Notes: generated from the sequence alone by a model not told the origin. A stretch of DNA of 64,000 nt from Nocardia sp. NBC_00565 (GCF_036345915.1 NZ_CP107785.1:3720001-3784000); one strand, 5' to 3'; counted from the first letter of the stretch, positions 46,696 to 57,019 are shown. Numbers and translations are program-made.

Positions 46696-47396
46696 ATGAC
46701 GCACACCGAGCTCGAGATCACCGCCGAGTTGGTGCGGGATCTGCTGCGTGCGCAGCACCCCGACCTCGCCGATTATCCTGTGCGGCTCGGCGCGCGTGGC
46801 TGGGACAACCAGCTATGGCGGCTCGGCAACGACCTCGCCGTCCGGTTGCCCTGGGCGACCGAGTCCGCGGACGCACCGCTACACAAAGAGCACACCTGGC
46901 TGCCTGTCCTCGCCCCGCACCTTCCTCTGCCAGTTCCCGTTCCGCAGCGGATCGGTGAGCCCTCCGAGCGGTTTCCGCGGCCCTGGATCGTCACCACCTG
47001 GGTACCGGGCTCGCCTGCCGACCGCGCCCCCGTCACGCACGCTACCGAGGCGGCCGCCATCTTGGCCGCCTTCCTGACCGCACTTCACCAACCCGCCCCC
47101 GAACAAGCACCACCGGCCGGAACAGCGGAGGGCCGCTGACCGACTATTGCGAGGGGTTCGCCGAGCAGCTTGCCTCGGCCACCGAGCTGGGGCTGATCCC
47201 CGATCCAGACGCCGTCCGCGCGGTCTTCGAAGACGCCGCGACCCTGCGCCGCGCCCGCGGATACGCGGTGCTGCGCGCCCTCGCCGGCATCTTCATCGCA
47301 GACGCCGGCGTCCACGGACGCCCCGGCGGCAAGCCCACATGGGGCTCACCCGCCCACGCCGCACTGCGACGCCTCACCGCACCGACCCATCACTGA
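46696..47396 (+). pseudogene. Aminoglycoside phosphotransferase-like gene with internal deletion
   Basis: From ATG 46696 the N-lobe of an APH-family kinase is clear ('LGARGWDNQLWRLGNDLAVR', 'PRPWIVTTWVPGSPAD'). The frame hits TGA at 47137. In another frame the C-terminal lobe follows immediately ('TLRRARGYAVLRALAGIF', ending at 47396). The part with the catalytic 'HGDLHxxN' loop and DFG-like metal site, about 100 residues, is deleted, so no kinase activity is possible. Confidence 0.8.
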
Positions 47397-47588
47397 TCAA
47401 ACGCTTCCGAGCAGAGGGAGCCGATCTCCATAGGTCAGGCCGTAATGCAGGTCCCGGCTGTTCTATGCGCAGTTGGGCCACTCGGGCGCCGATATGATTC
47501 GGAGCTAGGTTGATCATCTATACGGATCGTCGTGAGCAAGCCTGAGCAGCAATCGCTTTGGGCTTGCATCATGATCGAGGGGTGTCAT

Positions 47589-48071
47589 ATGAGCGCTGTC
47601 TGGGCAAGCGTCGTTGCTGTTGTCGGCACACTGCTCGGCTCGTTTACTACATACGGGTTTCAGCGACGAAATGCCATCAGAGCAGAGGATATTGCACGCG
47701 CTGTACGTCTTCGGCATGAGCGGATAGCTGCCTACAGTGAGTGCGCGGGAGCGCTTGCGGACCTGAGGCGAGGTCTGGTGACTCTTTGGCTCCGAAAGTC
47801 CGACTCCGGCGATACCGCTGCGGCGTACGGAGAGGTCGACCGGCTCGGCAGTCTCGCACACGCCGCGAAGCTGCGCCTGGAGCTGGTGTCCGCGCGTCCC
47901 GAGCCACTGCTGGACGCGGCGGCAGCCCAGGTCAACGATCTGATCAAGGCCGAGAATTTGACAGAACTCAGATCCCGGGAGCGCGCGGTGGAGGGTGCCT
48001 TGTCCGCGTTCATAGCAGACGCGGCGGCGCGACTCCAGACTGATTACCACGGCGGCGTAAGCAGGCGCTGA
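47589..48071 (+). CDS. Hypothetical protein with N-terminal membrane anchor
   Basis: A 160-residue protein from ATG 47589 (GAGGGG upstream). One membrane helix ('VWASVVAVVGTLLGSFTTYG') is followed by a long charged helical region ('RLRHERIAAYSECAGALADL' onward) that may form a coiled coil facing the cytoplasm. Proteins of this build are common in actinomycetes without known function. Confidence 0.65.
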   Translation: MSAVWASVVAVVGTLLGSFTTYGFQRRNAIRAEDIARAVRLRHERIAAYSECAGALADLRRGLVTLWLRKSDSGDTAAAYGEVDRLGSLAHAAKLRLELVSARPEPLLDAAAAQVNDLIKAENLTELRSRERAVEGALSAFIADAAARLQTDYHGGVSRR

Positions 48072-48769
48072 ACGGCCGCTTACCGAGCGGTTTTCCGCCG
48101 TTCACAGCCTGCGCGAGATTCGGCCGGACGGTCAGCTTCTGAGACAACGGCTGCCCCGCCGGACGACGGACAGCCACCAACGGGGCGACGGATACAGACA
48201 AGCGGGCATGTCGACGGCTTCTGATAGTCGTATCCCGTACCAACCGTCAACGACGTCTCACAGCATGAGGACTTGACTCAAGGGACTCAAACGCCGTCTG
48301 GCCGACCATGTTTGGCGCATCATGATCGCCGACGAACAACACCACACGATCGGGGCGGGCTCCGCAGGACAGTCGAGGGCGACTACGAAATCCTGCGCGG
48401 CCGGCTCAACCCCGCACACCAACACTTCGGATCAGTCACTTCCGGAACCCGCCACCGAACAGGCTACGACCAAACCCGCTCCAGCAGCTTGACAAACACA
48501 GAGGAACGAACCCCCGCCTGGCCAGGATCGGCTTCCCCGGTGCCCGGCAAGTTCTCGAAGTCGAGCGCACCCGAACCAGCGGCCGCAAGATCAGCGGGGC
48601 GAGATCATCGCCCAACTCGAGGTGCCGACGCTAACCGATGGCACGGTAGACACGCTTGGCGCACGTGCGCTCACCTCCGAACACACGCTACTGCCCACTG
48701 TGCTGCAGCAGATAGCTCGCGGACGAAGGGCACAGGTGCACTGGTCAATCACTCGCACCCGAGGGCGCG
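48072..48769. other. Decayed stretch
   Basis: A short frame near 48520-48600 ('IGFPGARQVLEVERT') resembles an ISAs1-type transposase, but too little remains to annotate. Nothing else is supported. Confidence 0.35.
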
Positions 48770-48936
48770 GTCATCAAAGCAGCGGCGGCGTCACCACATC
48801 GCGGGGCCCTCTCGCACTCGTGTGCAACGGCGATCGCATTCGCCTCGATGTACCCAACCGCACCGTTGATCTCCTCGTCGACGATGAGGAACTCGACATA
48901 CGCCGTACCCGACCTGGTGCTGCACCTCCAGCATGA
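48770..48936 (+). pseudogene. C-terminal scrap of an IlvD/Edd-family dehydratase
   Basis: The frame reads 'GVTTSRGPLALVCNGDRIRL' and 'VPNRTVDLLVDDEELDIRR', matching the swivelling C-terminal domain of dihydroxy-acid dehydratases. The Fe-S domain is absent. Confidence 0.55.
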
Positions 48937-48984
48937 TCGGGGGGAGCGATGCGACCGGACGCGAAACCCAGCCCAGCCGGGGCG

Positions 48985-49908
48985 TCAGGGGCGGGTTGAG
49001 TTGATGGGCGCTTGGGCGGCGTCCGTGCCCCAGCTGGCCAGGAGACACAGCGCCTCCGCCGACGGCGAGCCCGGTTCCGCGTGGTAGACACACAGGTACT
49101 GCTCCGCGTCGTCCGGGAGGTACAACGTCTCGTACGCCAGGGTCAGCTCACCGACCAGAGGGTGCCGCATCCGCTTCACACCATGCCCCTTTTCCTTCAC
49201 GTCATGCGTGGCCCACAGCCGCCGGAACTCCTCGCTCTTGACCGATAGTTCCCCCACCAGCGCCGACAGCTCCGGGTCGTCCGGATGCTGGCCCGCGTAC
49301 AGCCGCAGATAGCTGACCATGTCGGACGCCTTGGAATCCCAGTCCAGGAACAGCCGCCGGTAGTCGGGAGAAAGAAAGGTCAGCCGCGCCCAATTGCGTT
49401 CGGCGGGCGGCAGCTGCCCCCAGTCGCCGAAGAGCGCCGCCGCCATCTGGTTCCAGGCGAGGATCTCCGACCGCGCCCCGGCCACGTACGCGGGCATCCT
49501 GTCCATCGACTCCAGCAGTTGCTGCAACGTGACCCGCACCTGCTGCTGCTTGGGTGCCCGATACTTGCGCCGCAGTTGCTTGGGCTTGGCGAGGTGGGTG
49601 AGGTGCGCGTGCTCGGCGTCGGTCAGCCGCAGGGCGCGCGCGATCGAGTCGAGCACCTCCGCCGACACATTGCGCCCGTTGCCCTGCTCCAGCCGTGTGT
49701 AGTAAGCCACCGAGACCCCGGCCAGCTGAGCCAGTTCCTCGCGACGCAGGCCCGGCACCCGCCGGTGCCGCCCTTGCCAGGGAATCCCTACGTCACCCGG
49801 CTCGAGCCGGGCCCGGCGCGTACGCAAGAACTCGCTGAGCTCGGCGCGCTGGTCCAGGCCGTCGGAGTGGGCGGCCTGAGCGTCGTCCGGGGCAGGATTG
49901 TCGCTCAT
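48985..49908 (-). CDS. XRE-family regulator with MmyB-like ligand domain
   Basis: A 307-residue regulator with GGAGA before ATG 49908. The HTH reads 'VPGLRREELAQLAGVSVAYY', then 'TRLEQGNGRNVSAEVLDSI'. The C-terminal MmyB-like domain ('ILAWNQMAAALFGDW' to 'YLCVYHAEPGSPSAEAL') probably senses a small hydrophobic molecule. It is divergent from an alcohol dehydrogenase across 117 bp, the standard arrangement of this family with the oxidoreductase it represses. Confidence 0.9.
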   Translation of the reverse strand: MSDNPAPDDAQAAHSDGLDQRAELSEFLRTRRARLEPGDVGIPWQGRHRRVPGLRREELAQLAGVSVAYYTRLEQGNGRNVSAEVLDSIARALRLTDAEHAHLTHLAKPKQLRRKYRAPKQQQVRVTLQQLLESMDRMPAYVAGARSEILAWNQMAAALFGDWGQLPPAERNWARLTFLSPDYRRLFLDWDSKASDMVSYLRLYAGQHPDDPELSALVGELSVKSEEFRRLWATHDVKEKGHGVKRMRHPLVGELTLAYETLYLPDDAEQYLCVYHAEPGSPSAEALCLLASWGTDAAQAPINSTRP

Positions 49909-50025
49909 GCTCTCCAGTATTCCCGGTCGTACGACTACGAGCCTGATCCTGTCAGTGGTAGGACCACTGGACGTACGCAAAGCATGGCCTAGGCGAGTGC
50001 CGGTTCGTCCAGCACGCTGGAAGCC

Positions 50026-51069
50026 ATGACCACCACTGTTGCCGCATATGCCGCGCCCAGCGCCAAGGCTCCGCTGGAGCGCACCACCATCGAGCGCCGC
50101 ACGGTCGGCGAGCACGACGTACTGATCGCCATCAAGTTCGCCGGGATCTGCCACTCCGACATTCACCAGGCCCGTGCGGGCTGGGGTGAGGCCATCTTCC
50201 CGATGGTCCCGGGGCACGAGATCGCCGGCGTCGTCGAGGCGGTCGGTTCCGGTGTGACGAAGTTCAAGGTCGGCGACCGCGTCGGCGTCGGCTGCATGGT
50301 CGACTCCTGCCGCGAATGCGAGCCCTGCCGCAACGGCCAGGAGCAGCACTGTGTGCAGGGAAATGTGCAGACCTACAACGGCATCGGCAAGGACGGCGAA
50401 CCCACCTACGGCGGCTACTCACAGAAGGTCGTCGTCGCCGAGGCATTCACCGTACGCATCCCCGAGGGCCTCCCCCTCGACGTCGCGGCGCCGCTGCTGT
50501 GCGCCGGCATCACCACGTACTCCCCGCTCAAGCACTGGGGCGCCGGCCCCGGCAAGAAGGTCGCTGTGATCGGCCTGGGCGGCCTGGGACATATGGGCGT
50601 CAAGATCGCCCACGCTCTCGGCGCGGAAGTCACCGTCCTGTCGCAGTCGCTGCGCAAGAAGGACGACGGCCTGAAGCTGGGCGCCGACCACTACTACGCC
50701 ACCAGCGATCCGAAAACGTTCGAGGAGCTGGCCGGTTCCTTCGACATCATCCTCTCCACGGTGTCCGCGCCGCTGAACTTCGGCGCCTACCTGAGCCTGC
50801 TGAAGACGGCCGGCGCGCTGGTGAACGTGGGCGCTCCCGAGGAACCCATCTCGCTGAACCTGTTCTCGCTGATCGGGGGCGCCAAGATCCTCGCCGGCTC
50901 CATGATCGGCGGCATCGCCGAGACCCAGGAGATGCTCGACTTCTGCGCCGAGCACGGCCTGGGCGCAGAGATCGAGCTGATCGAGGCGAGCCAGATCAAC
51001 GAAGCGTACGAACGGGTCGACAACTCGGACGTGCGCTACCGCTTCGTGATCGACACGGCCACGATCTGA
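50026..51069 (+). CDS. Zinc-dependent NAD(P) alcohol dehydrogenase (cinnamyl-alcohol type)
   Basis: A 347-residue MDR protein. The catalytic zinc ligands are in '[11 protein letters not shown]' (Cys) and '[13 protein letters not shown]' (His-Glu). The structural zinc loop has '[17 protein letters not shown]' with four Cys. The Rossmann motif is '[13 protein letters not shown]'. This is the AdhC/CAD group that reduces aldehydes to alcohols with NADPH, often in aldehyde detoxification. It is under likely control of the divergent MmyB regulator. The codon use is cleaner than in the decayed neighbours. Confidence 0.92.
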   Translation: MTTTVAAYAAPSAKAPLERTTIERRTVGEHDVLIAIKFAGICHSDIHQARAGWGEAIFPMVPGHEIAGVVEAVGSGVTKFKVGDRVGVGCMVDSCRECEPCRNGQEQHCVQGNVQTYNGIGKDGEPTYGGYSQKVVVAEAFTVRIPEGLPLDVAAPLLCAGITTYSPLKHWGAGPGKKVAVIGLGGLGHMGVKIAHALGAEVTVLSQSLRKKDDGLKLGADHYYATSDPKTFEELAGSFDIILSTVSAPLNFGAYLSLLKTAGALVNVGAPEEPISLNLFSLIGGAKILAGSMIGGIAETQEMLDFCAEHGLGAEIELIEASQINEAYERVDNSDVRYRFVIDTATI

Positions 51070-51390
51070 TCGACACCTCGTTGGTCGGGGGCGCACTCAC
51101 CGTGCCATCGGCCTGATCCCACGGGTAATCGAAGCCCTCCTCGGGCTCCGGCAACATCGCGCACAGAGAGATCGCCGGATCCCAGGAGGGCTCGCCATGT
51201 CCGCGGACGCTTGGTTACGCTTCGTCCTCCCCTGATTTCTCGTCTTTCTATGCCGCACATAGGGCGCACCGAAAGTCGGCTATGCGCTATCGGATGCCCT
51301 GGATCACTACACCCGCCGGCCCATCCGAAGAATCCGATACAAACCAGAATGCAAACCGTGGGGTTTCCGCGGGGCTGGGCCAAATAGAAA
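51070..51390. other. No supported gene
   Basis: Only a possible 12-codon frame (ATG at 51197 behind GGAGG) was seen; it is too short to support. Confidence 0.4.
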
Positions 51391-51431
51391 CAGGTCAGGA
51401 CCGGCACAATACTGGTCCTGACCTGCTATTT
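51391..51431 (+). terminator. Hairpin terminator
   Basis: A perfect 12-bp stem (51391-51402 with 51414-51425) with an 11-base loop is followed by CTATTTT. The hairpin and T-run fit an intrinsic terminator, 320 bases after the alcohol dehydrogenase. Confidence 0.6.
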
Positions 51432-51969
51432 TGAGTGGGCCTAACGCTTCACAACCCGAACACTTTGACGGTCGAAGGGCCAGCGATTCTTATCAGGCCG
51501 ATAGGCACCCGGCGGGTATGAGCGGTCGTAACCGCTACTCGGCACCGAGTCAGTGGCACGGCGGCGGCACGATCCGGTATCTGGTGTCCGATGTGGCTGG
51601 GTCGTCGCAACAAGGCTTGCTGATGGGATGATTTACGCGGCTGCGCGGTCCAACACGGCTTCGTGAAAGTGACTCGCGCGTCCAATCATTAGGCGCGTGA
51701 TAGAGATCCACGCGACAAACTTCCCCGACACCGATCACCCGGGCGTCGAGCAGGGACTCAGTAGGCAGGTCCGTGCACGTTCCGCACTGGGTAGCGCGAT
51801 GGCGACGAACTGCCGTTCCTACAGCCGTGGAATGCAATCGCAGAGTCGATGTGCAGTGCAGACGTGTCGTGCGAAGTACCGTCACCATCACGTCCTAGCG
51901 ATGAGAGCACATCGATTCATGCGCTCTCGAGTGGCCCGGGACAGGCCCGCTTCAACCAGTGGGGAGGGG
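51432..51969. other. No supported gene
   Basis: No convincing coding or repeats in this stretch. Confidence 0.4.
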
Positions 51970-52130
51970 GCGCAGTGGCTGGCACTGACGCAAGAGGGAG
52001 ACGATGCGGGAGCCGTGGATACGCTTCGCCATGCATACTCGATGGCACCGGAATTCGTTGGTCACATGCCCTTGGCCCACACACTGACCAACGAGCTACT
52101 GACCCGTCAAGGTAGGCAACCGCTGGATGT
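51970..52130 (+). pseudogene. C-terminal scrap of a TPR-containing regulator (tentative)
   Basis: The frame reads 'GAQWLALTQEGDDAGAVDTL' and 'AYSMAPEFVGHMPLAHTL', similar to the C-terminal helical repeats of actinomycete HTH regulators. The DNA-binding part is not present. Confidence 0.3.
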
Positions 52131-52259
52131 CCGGTGCGGCCTGCCCTTCCGCCTTGTCTTCCGCTGTTGTGTCGTCCGATCTCGATTCCACCGCTCGGCG
52201 TCCTCCCTTCCGGTCGTGATCGGAGGACAGACGCGAAGAGCGCTCGGCGGCCCTAGCCC

Positions 52260-52425
52260 ACCAGCCCTGGGTGTCCACCCAAGCGTCACCGCACTGGAGA
52301 AAGACGTTCGCAACTGGATCGATCAGTGGAACGCGAACCCGCGGTCGGTCCGTATGGCGCAAAACCGCCGAACTCGACTCCCTCATTCGATACCTTCAAC
52401 GGATTTCACACCGGTAATCTCGCAT
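52260..52425 (+). pseudogene. IS630-family transposase C-terminal fragment
   Basis: The frame reads 'SVTALEKDVRNWIDQWNANP' and, after a one-base shift, 'VWRKTAELDSLIRYLQRI', which is the end of actinomycete IS630 transposases. The catalytic domain is missing. Confidence 0.65.
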
Positions 52426-52499
52426 TGACGAGCCGCTAGCCGTGAGCCACAAGCGCGGGGCCGAACATCCGGGGATAGTGTGCGCTGACGGCAACTCGA

Positions 52500-52638
52500 G
52501 ATCATAGGCTTTGGTGAACGTGTCCGCGCCGAAGGTGAAGATCAGCCGATCATCGAGCAACAGTTCCAGCGTCTGGACATCCCCGGCCAGCTGCGCAGCC
52601 TGGAGCCGCCTTTCTGCCTCCCGTAAGGTTTTTTCCAT
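52500..52638 (-). pseudogene. N-terminal fragment of an NTF2-like (DUF4440-type) protein
   Basis: From ATG 52638 the frame reads 'EKTLREAERRLQAAQLAGDV' and 'LLLDDRLIFTFGADTFTK', the first helices of a DUF4440-type fold, then loses similarity after about 46 residues. Truncated. Confidence 0.5.
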
Positions 52639-52749
52639 GACACTTACCTCGCCAGATCATCATTGTCATAGTCCTCCCATTTCCTTAAGGCCGGGCGAGG
52701 ATCGTCGGTACGATTGCGGGGGCCGAAAACTCGACTGGCTTCTATAGCC

Positions 52750-53319
52750 ACCGGTCCCGAAGCGGTGACCGCCCAGTTGATCGTGCGCCGTGTCCGCGAT
52801 GCTGCTCGTCAGGACGAATTGTTCCCGGTCTGGCGGTATCACCCGTTCTTCACCGACTCGACCGCACCAGTCATGGACGCCGACCTCACTCACCGCCACC
52901 ACGCCGTCATCGAAACCGTGTTCGCCGACCTGATCGACGGCCCGCTGGCCCAAATGCCGTCCGGGCGTTTCGGCGCGAACTCTGCCTCGGTGCTGTGTGC
53001 GGCGATCGCCCACAACCTGCGCCGCGCTGCCGGCGTGCTCGCCGACCAGCATCTGGGCCGTGCTCGCGGGGCAACCCTGCGCCGCAGGATCATCAACATT
53101 CCCGCTCGTTTCACCCGACTGCGACGCAGACCCGTCCTGCACCCGCCCGCGCACTGGCCCTGGGCGCAGGCCTGGCGGCCGGTTATGACACGCCACCACC
53201 ACTTCACTCTCGACCGCCTGAACACCGCGAAACGCCCCCTACGACCAGAAGTAACAGTGGAAAGGCCGAGCAGACCAGCGGCTACCCGCCACCCAAAAGC
53301 CAGTGGGCCGCGCACCTGA
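52750..53319 (+). pseudogene. IS1380-family transposase C-terminal part
   Basis: The frame reads 'LIVRRVRDAARQDELFPVWR', 'YHPFFTDSTAPVMDADLTHR', 'HAVIETVFADLIDGPLAQM' and 'RIINIPARFTRLRRR', the C-terminal third of IS1380 transposases with the last catalytic acid. It is cut upstream near 52750. Confidence 0.8.
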
Positions 53320-53352
53320 ACGCTATTGAATCCCAGCTGATCCGATCGGATG

Positions 53353-54396
53353 TCAAAAAACGAAAGTAAAAGCGCAGAAAGACATTCCGGCACTGCCGAC
53401 CCAGCCGACGGCCCGGTCGCCGGGCCGTACCACACCTTGCTCGAGCGCCGAAGAGATCGCGGCGGGCACCGACGCGGACACGATGTTGCCGGTCCGGTCG
53501 TACACATGGTGGACAATCGAGCCCAGCCCGGCCTTATCGGCCATACCCTGCCAGTAGCGTTTACTGGAGGCGTGTGTGAAAAGCGCCTTCACCTCGTCCA
53601 ACGGCACCGTGAGCCGCTCGAACACCGCGTGCGCCTCGGCCGCGCCGAGCTCGTGCATCTCGAAGCCGAAGGAGGTGAAGGAGCCGACGCCGTTGGCCGC
53701 CAGCTTATCCGACGGATCGCAGAAACCCTCGTACCCTTCGAGGGTCACATTGCACAGCGGCGCGAGGTCGGGCCGGGAGGCGAAGTGGAACTCCCAAGGC
53801 TCGTTGCCCTCGGCGGTGAGCACAGTCGCGGTGGCGGCCTCGCCGAGGGTGTAGGCGGGGAAGGCCGACTCCAGTACGTCGAGCCGCGGCATGCGCAGCA
53901 GCTGCGGGAACACCGCGCCACCCCAGCGCAGGTTGAATTCGGCATTGACGATCAGCGCATTGCGGAATTGTCCGGTGCGGAATAGGGATTCAGAGACTTG
54001 CACCGCGCGGGTCCAGCTCATGCACGCGTCGATGATGTCGAAGCAGTGCGCGTTCCCGAGCCCGAGCGCCGCGGCGCAGTGGTAGGCGCCGCCCGGCTCG
54101 ATGAAACCGCGACCGATACCGGTGTAGATCAGCAGGTCGATGTCCTCGCGGCGCAGCCCGGCCTGTTCCAGGGCCTTGTTCGCGGCCGTGCGCAGCAGGT
54201 CGATGGGCCGCTCACCCTCATCGAGCCACTGCCGGGTGTCCGAACCCGAGTACCTCAGGTAGTACTCCACCTTGCGCAGGGCGTCGACAAGATCGCCGTC
54301 GAAAGTATCGGCGCTGTGCTCGGCGATGAGCTCGATGATGTCTGAATTGCTGATCGTGCGCGAGGGCAAGCCCGCGATCGCGGATCGAATTTTCAT
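53353..54396 (-). CDS. KAS III-type ketosynthase with complete catalytic triad
   Basis: A 347-residue FabH-family protein. Cys125 in 'FDIIDACMSWTRAV', the His in 'FTHASSKRYW' (about 275) and the Asn in 'RTGNIVSASVPAAIS' (about 301) make the thiolase-fold triad. It starts 1 base after the FAAL-ACP stop, so the two are co-translated. Divergent FabH proteins of this kind condense or transfer acyl groups in secondary metabolism. The substrate is probably the acyl chain on the ACP domain encoded just upstream; primary fatty-acid synthesis is unlikely given the context. Confidence 0.87.
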   Translation of the reverse strand: MKIRSAIAGLPSRTISNSDIIELIAEHSADTFDGDLVDALRKVEYYLRYSGSDTRQWLDEGERPIDLLRTAANKALEQAGLRREDIDLLIYTGIGRGFIEPGGAYHCAAALGLGNAHCFDIIDACMSWTRAVQVSESLFRTGQFRNALIVNAEFNLRWGGAVFPQLLRMPRLDVLESAFPAYTLGEAATATVLTAEGNEPWEFHFASRPDLAPLCNVTLEGYEGFCDPSDKLAANGVGSFTSFGFEMHELGAAEAHAVFERLTVPLDEVKALFTHASSKRYWQGMADKAGLGSIVHHVYDRTGNIVSASVPAAISSALEQGVVRPGDRAVGWVGSAGMSFCAFTFVF

Positions 54397-54397
54397 A

Positions 54398-56479
54398 TCA
54401 GTGCGCTCCTACCGCGGGATCGCCGGCCGGAGCGTCCTGCCCGGCGGCGGTGATGTGCTTGGCTATCGCATGGGTCATCGCCGTGATCGACGGCGCGTCC
54501 CAGATCAGTTCCGGCGGGAAACGTTTGCCCGACCATTTCTCCAGATGCTCCTGCAAAGTCATCTGATTCACCGAGGTGAGCCCGAGTTCGGCCGGTGACC
54601 GGTCGGCGTCGACCGTCCGGCCCTGGGGCACATGATGGGCAATACATTCGAGGGTCTGCGCCAACAGGCCCTGCGTGACCAGCACGACCATCGAAGGCAA
54701 TCCTGCGGAGGTGGCTTCGGTCGCCGGCGTGCTGCTTTCGATCGGTACGGCGTCTTCCCAACGGTAGACCTCGCTGAGCGAACCCGCGAGGAAGTCGGAC
54801 TTGCAGCCCTGGCGGCGCAGTTTGCCGCTGGTGGTGCGCGGCACGGAGCCCTGCGCGATGAACACGATCGCGCCCGGCGCGATTCCGTGGTTGCGGGCCA
54901 CGGCGTCGCGGATCACCGTGATCAGCTGCTCGGGATCGCGATCCTCGGCACGATGCTCGGCGGCGATGACCAGGCTCTCCTGGTCATCGCGGTCGACTGA
55001 GAACGCGAGAACTGCTCCGACACGCAGTGATTCGTCGCTGTTGACCACCGTTGTCTCGATATCCTCGAGGTAGTGGTTGACGCCGTTGACGATCATCAGG
55101 TTCTTGATGCGGCCACAGACATAGAGCTCACCTTCGTGCACGAACCCGAGATCGCCGGTCCGCAGATAGGCGCGGTCATCGTCGGATCCGGTAATACGGG
55201 CACGAAACGTTTCCGCGCTGACCTCCGGACGGTTCCAATAGCCGGGCGAGACGATCGGGCCACTGACCCAGATCTCACCGACCTCATCCGCGGCCAGCTC
55301 CAAGCCGGACTCCGGTCCGACGATGGCGATTTCGGTCGGCAGCACCGGGGCGCCACAGCCGACCAGTTCGGTCGCTGGGGTCGTATCGGCGACCACCACC
55401 TTGCCCCGGCCGAGCGCCTCGCTGTCGAACCGTGTCGAGACGAAGGCTGAGCCGGGGATATCCGAGGTGACCTTCAGCACCGCCTCGGCCAGGCCGTAAC
55501 CCGGAGCCAGCGCGGTCGGGCGTAGCCCGTGCGGGGTGAAGGCATCGCGAAATCGGTCGAGTGCCGCCCTGCGGACCGGTTCGGCGCCGGCGCTCACCAA
55601 TCGCCAGCTACTCAGGTCGAGACCGGCTCGCTGTTCCGGCGTCGTCTTTGCCACGCAGCGATCGAACGCGAAAATCGGTGAAGCGCTGTGGGTACCACGA
55701 TATTTCGAGACTGCGGACAGCCACAGGATCGGATTCTTCACGAAGGAGGACGGTGCCATCAGTATGGCCCGGATACCCGAGAACACCGGCATCAGCACGC
55801 CGCTGATTTGCCCGAAGTCGTGGAAGTGCGGCAGCCAGGACACCACGACGCTGTCTGAGTCGACCTCCCAGGTGTACACCAGCTCGGCGCACTGCTGCAG
55901 CAGCATCGCGGAGGTGATAATGACACCCTTCGGCGACGATGTGGACCCCGACGTATATTGCAGATAAGCAATTTCGGAAGTATTCGGATGAATCTCCGGC
56001 AGCGGGTCCGGGCCGTCTTCTATCGAATCCGAGGCGATTCTCGGCAAAGATTCCACATATGTCGTGCTGCGCAATTCTCCCATTTCGGCAATCACGGCCG
56101 ACGTGCTGATCACAATGCTCGCCGCGCTGTCGAGAGCGACTTCGTCGACATTTTCAATTCGCGAACGCTGCGGCGGAAAGAGTGGTACGGCGATAACGCC
56201 GGCATACAAGCAGGCATAGAACGAGACCACATAGTCCAACCCCGGCGGGTGTAGCAGCAACGCGCGGTCTCCGCCGGATACATTGACTTTGCGGGTCATC
56301 TCGTACGCGAGCACCCTAGCGCGCCTGTCGAGTTCACGGTAGGTGAGCGCATCGACCTCGCGACCCTCATCGTCGAGAAAGACGAAGGCAATATCCTCGC
56401 CTTTCTCGGTGACGCGCGCGCTCAGCAGTTCGAGCCAGTTCTCGAACACTGCGGGCGGAAACGGTACTGAGTCCTTCAT
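54398..56479 (-). CDS. Fatty-acyl-AMP ligase fused to an acyl carrier protein
   Basis: A 693-residue protein from ATG 56479. The adenylation domain (about 1-580) has 'YTSGSTSSPKGVIITS', the FAAL-type 'SWLPHFHDFGQISGVL', 'PGYGLAEAVLKV', 'LRTGDLGFVHEGELYVCGR' and 'IVNGVNHYLEDIE', and the C-terminal Lys in 'RTTSGKLRRQG'. A C-terminal carrier domain (about 610-680) has the likely pantetheine Ser in 'ELGLTSVNQMTLQEHL'. It would activate a fatty acid as acyl-AMP and load its own ACP. It lies between the two KAS III-type genes of a minus-strand cluster, after a 540-bp gap with an IS5 scrap. Confidence 0.9.
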   Translation of the reverse strand: MKDSVPFPPAVFENWLELLSARVTEKGEDIAFVFLDDEGREVDALTYRELDRRARVLAYEMTRKVNVSGGDRALLLHPPGLDYVVSFYACLYAGVIAVPLFPPQRSRIENVDEVALDSAASIVISTSAVIAEMGELRSTTYVESLPRIASDSIEDGPDPLPEIHPNTSEIAYLQYTSGSTSSPKGVIITSAMLLQQCAELVYTWEVDSDSVVVSWLPHFHDFGQISGVLMPVFSGIRAILMAPSSFVKNPILWLSAVSKYRGTHSASPIFAFDRCVAKTTPEQRAGLDLSSWRLVSAGAEPVRRAALDRFRDAFTPHGLRPTALAPGYGLAEAVLKVTSDIPGSAFVSTRFDSEALGRGKVVVADTTPATELVGCGAPVLPTEIAIVGPESGLELAADEVGEIWVSGPIVSPGYWNRPEVSAETFRARITGSDDDRAYLRTGDLGFVHEGELYVCGRIKNLMIVNGVNHYLEDIETTVVNSDESLRVGAVLAFSVDRDDQESLVIAAEHRAEDRDPEQLITVIRDAVARNHGIAPGAIVFIAQGSVPRTTSGKLRRQGCKSDFLAGSLSEVYRWEDAVPIESSTPATEATSAGLPSMVVLVTQGLLAQTLECIAHHVPQGRTVDADRSPAELGLTSVNQMTLQEHLEKWSGKRFPPELIWDAPSITAMTHAIAKHITAAGQDAPAGDPAVGAH

Positions 56480-57019
56480 GAGCACAACCTGGGATTCTAC
56501 AGGGGCACACGGGAGAAACCTTCCCACCTGAGAATGAACTCTCCCCAACACTGTTCACCGCTGACGTCGATCTTTCGACGGGCCCGCGGCCAGGCGTGGT
56601 CGGGTTCGGATCGGGTTCTCGCTGACAGTGGGTCGACTTCTGCAACCGCCACGCCGTCGTTGCCGAACCGGGCACGGTGTCGACAGTCGCGCACGGCCCG
56701 GCGATGACGGAGCGGTTCCTGGTCATACCCCGGCCTACACCCACACCATGAACCGTCGATGCGCGGTCGGCACGCTCACCCCGAACGACGGCGGCAGATG
56801 CCGCCACGCGCATCTACTGGTCAACACAAACACCACCGCAGTGAGCACCGTCCGTTCAGCCACCGGTGCGGTGCCGCCGCCCTGCGGCCTGGGCGTGAAC
56901 TCGGGTGGTAGCGGATTTGCGAGGTCCCATAACGCATCCGGGACCAATTTCTGAGCAAGCCTGTCGACCAAGGGTCACCCGATGCCGGACAACGAATTAC
57001 ACCCAGGTAAGATGTCCTC
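56480..57019. other. Intra-cluster gap with IS5 remnant
   Basis: This stretch separates the two halves of the lipid cluster. Apart from the IS5 fragment (56735-56971) no gene is supported. A promoter for the downstream FAAL-ACP may lie in the AT-richer part near 56480-56560. Confidence 0.4.
56735..56971 (-). pseudogene. IS5-family transposase N-terminal fragment
   Basis: The 78-residue frame has the IS5 N-terminal domain: 'LVPDALWDLANPLPPEFTPR' and 'VVFVLTSRCAWRHLPPSFGV', ending after 'AHRRFMVWV' at a stop. The DDE domain is missing. Confidence 0.75.

Noticed and set aside
51197..51235. Twelve-codon leader peptide behind GGAGG
   Set aside because: No amino-acid run, no attenuator hairpin directly after it and no downstream operon.
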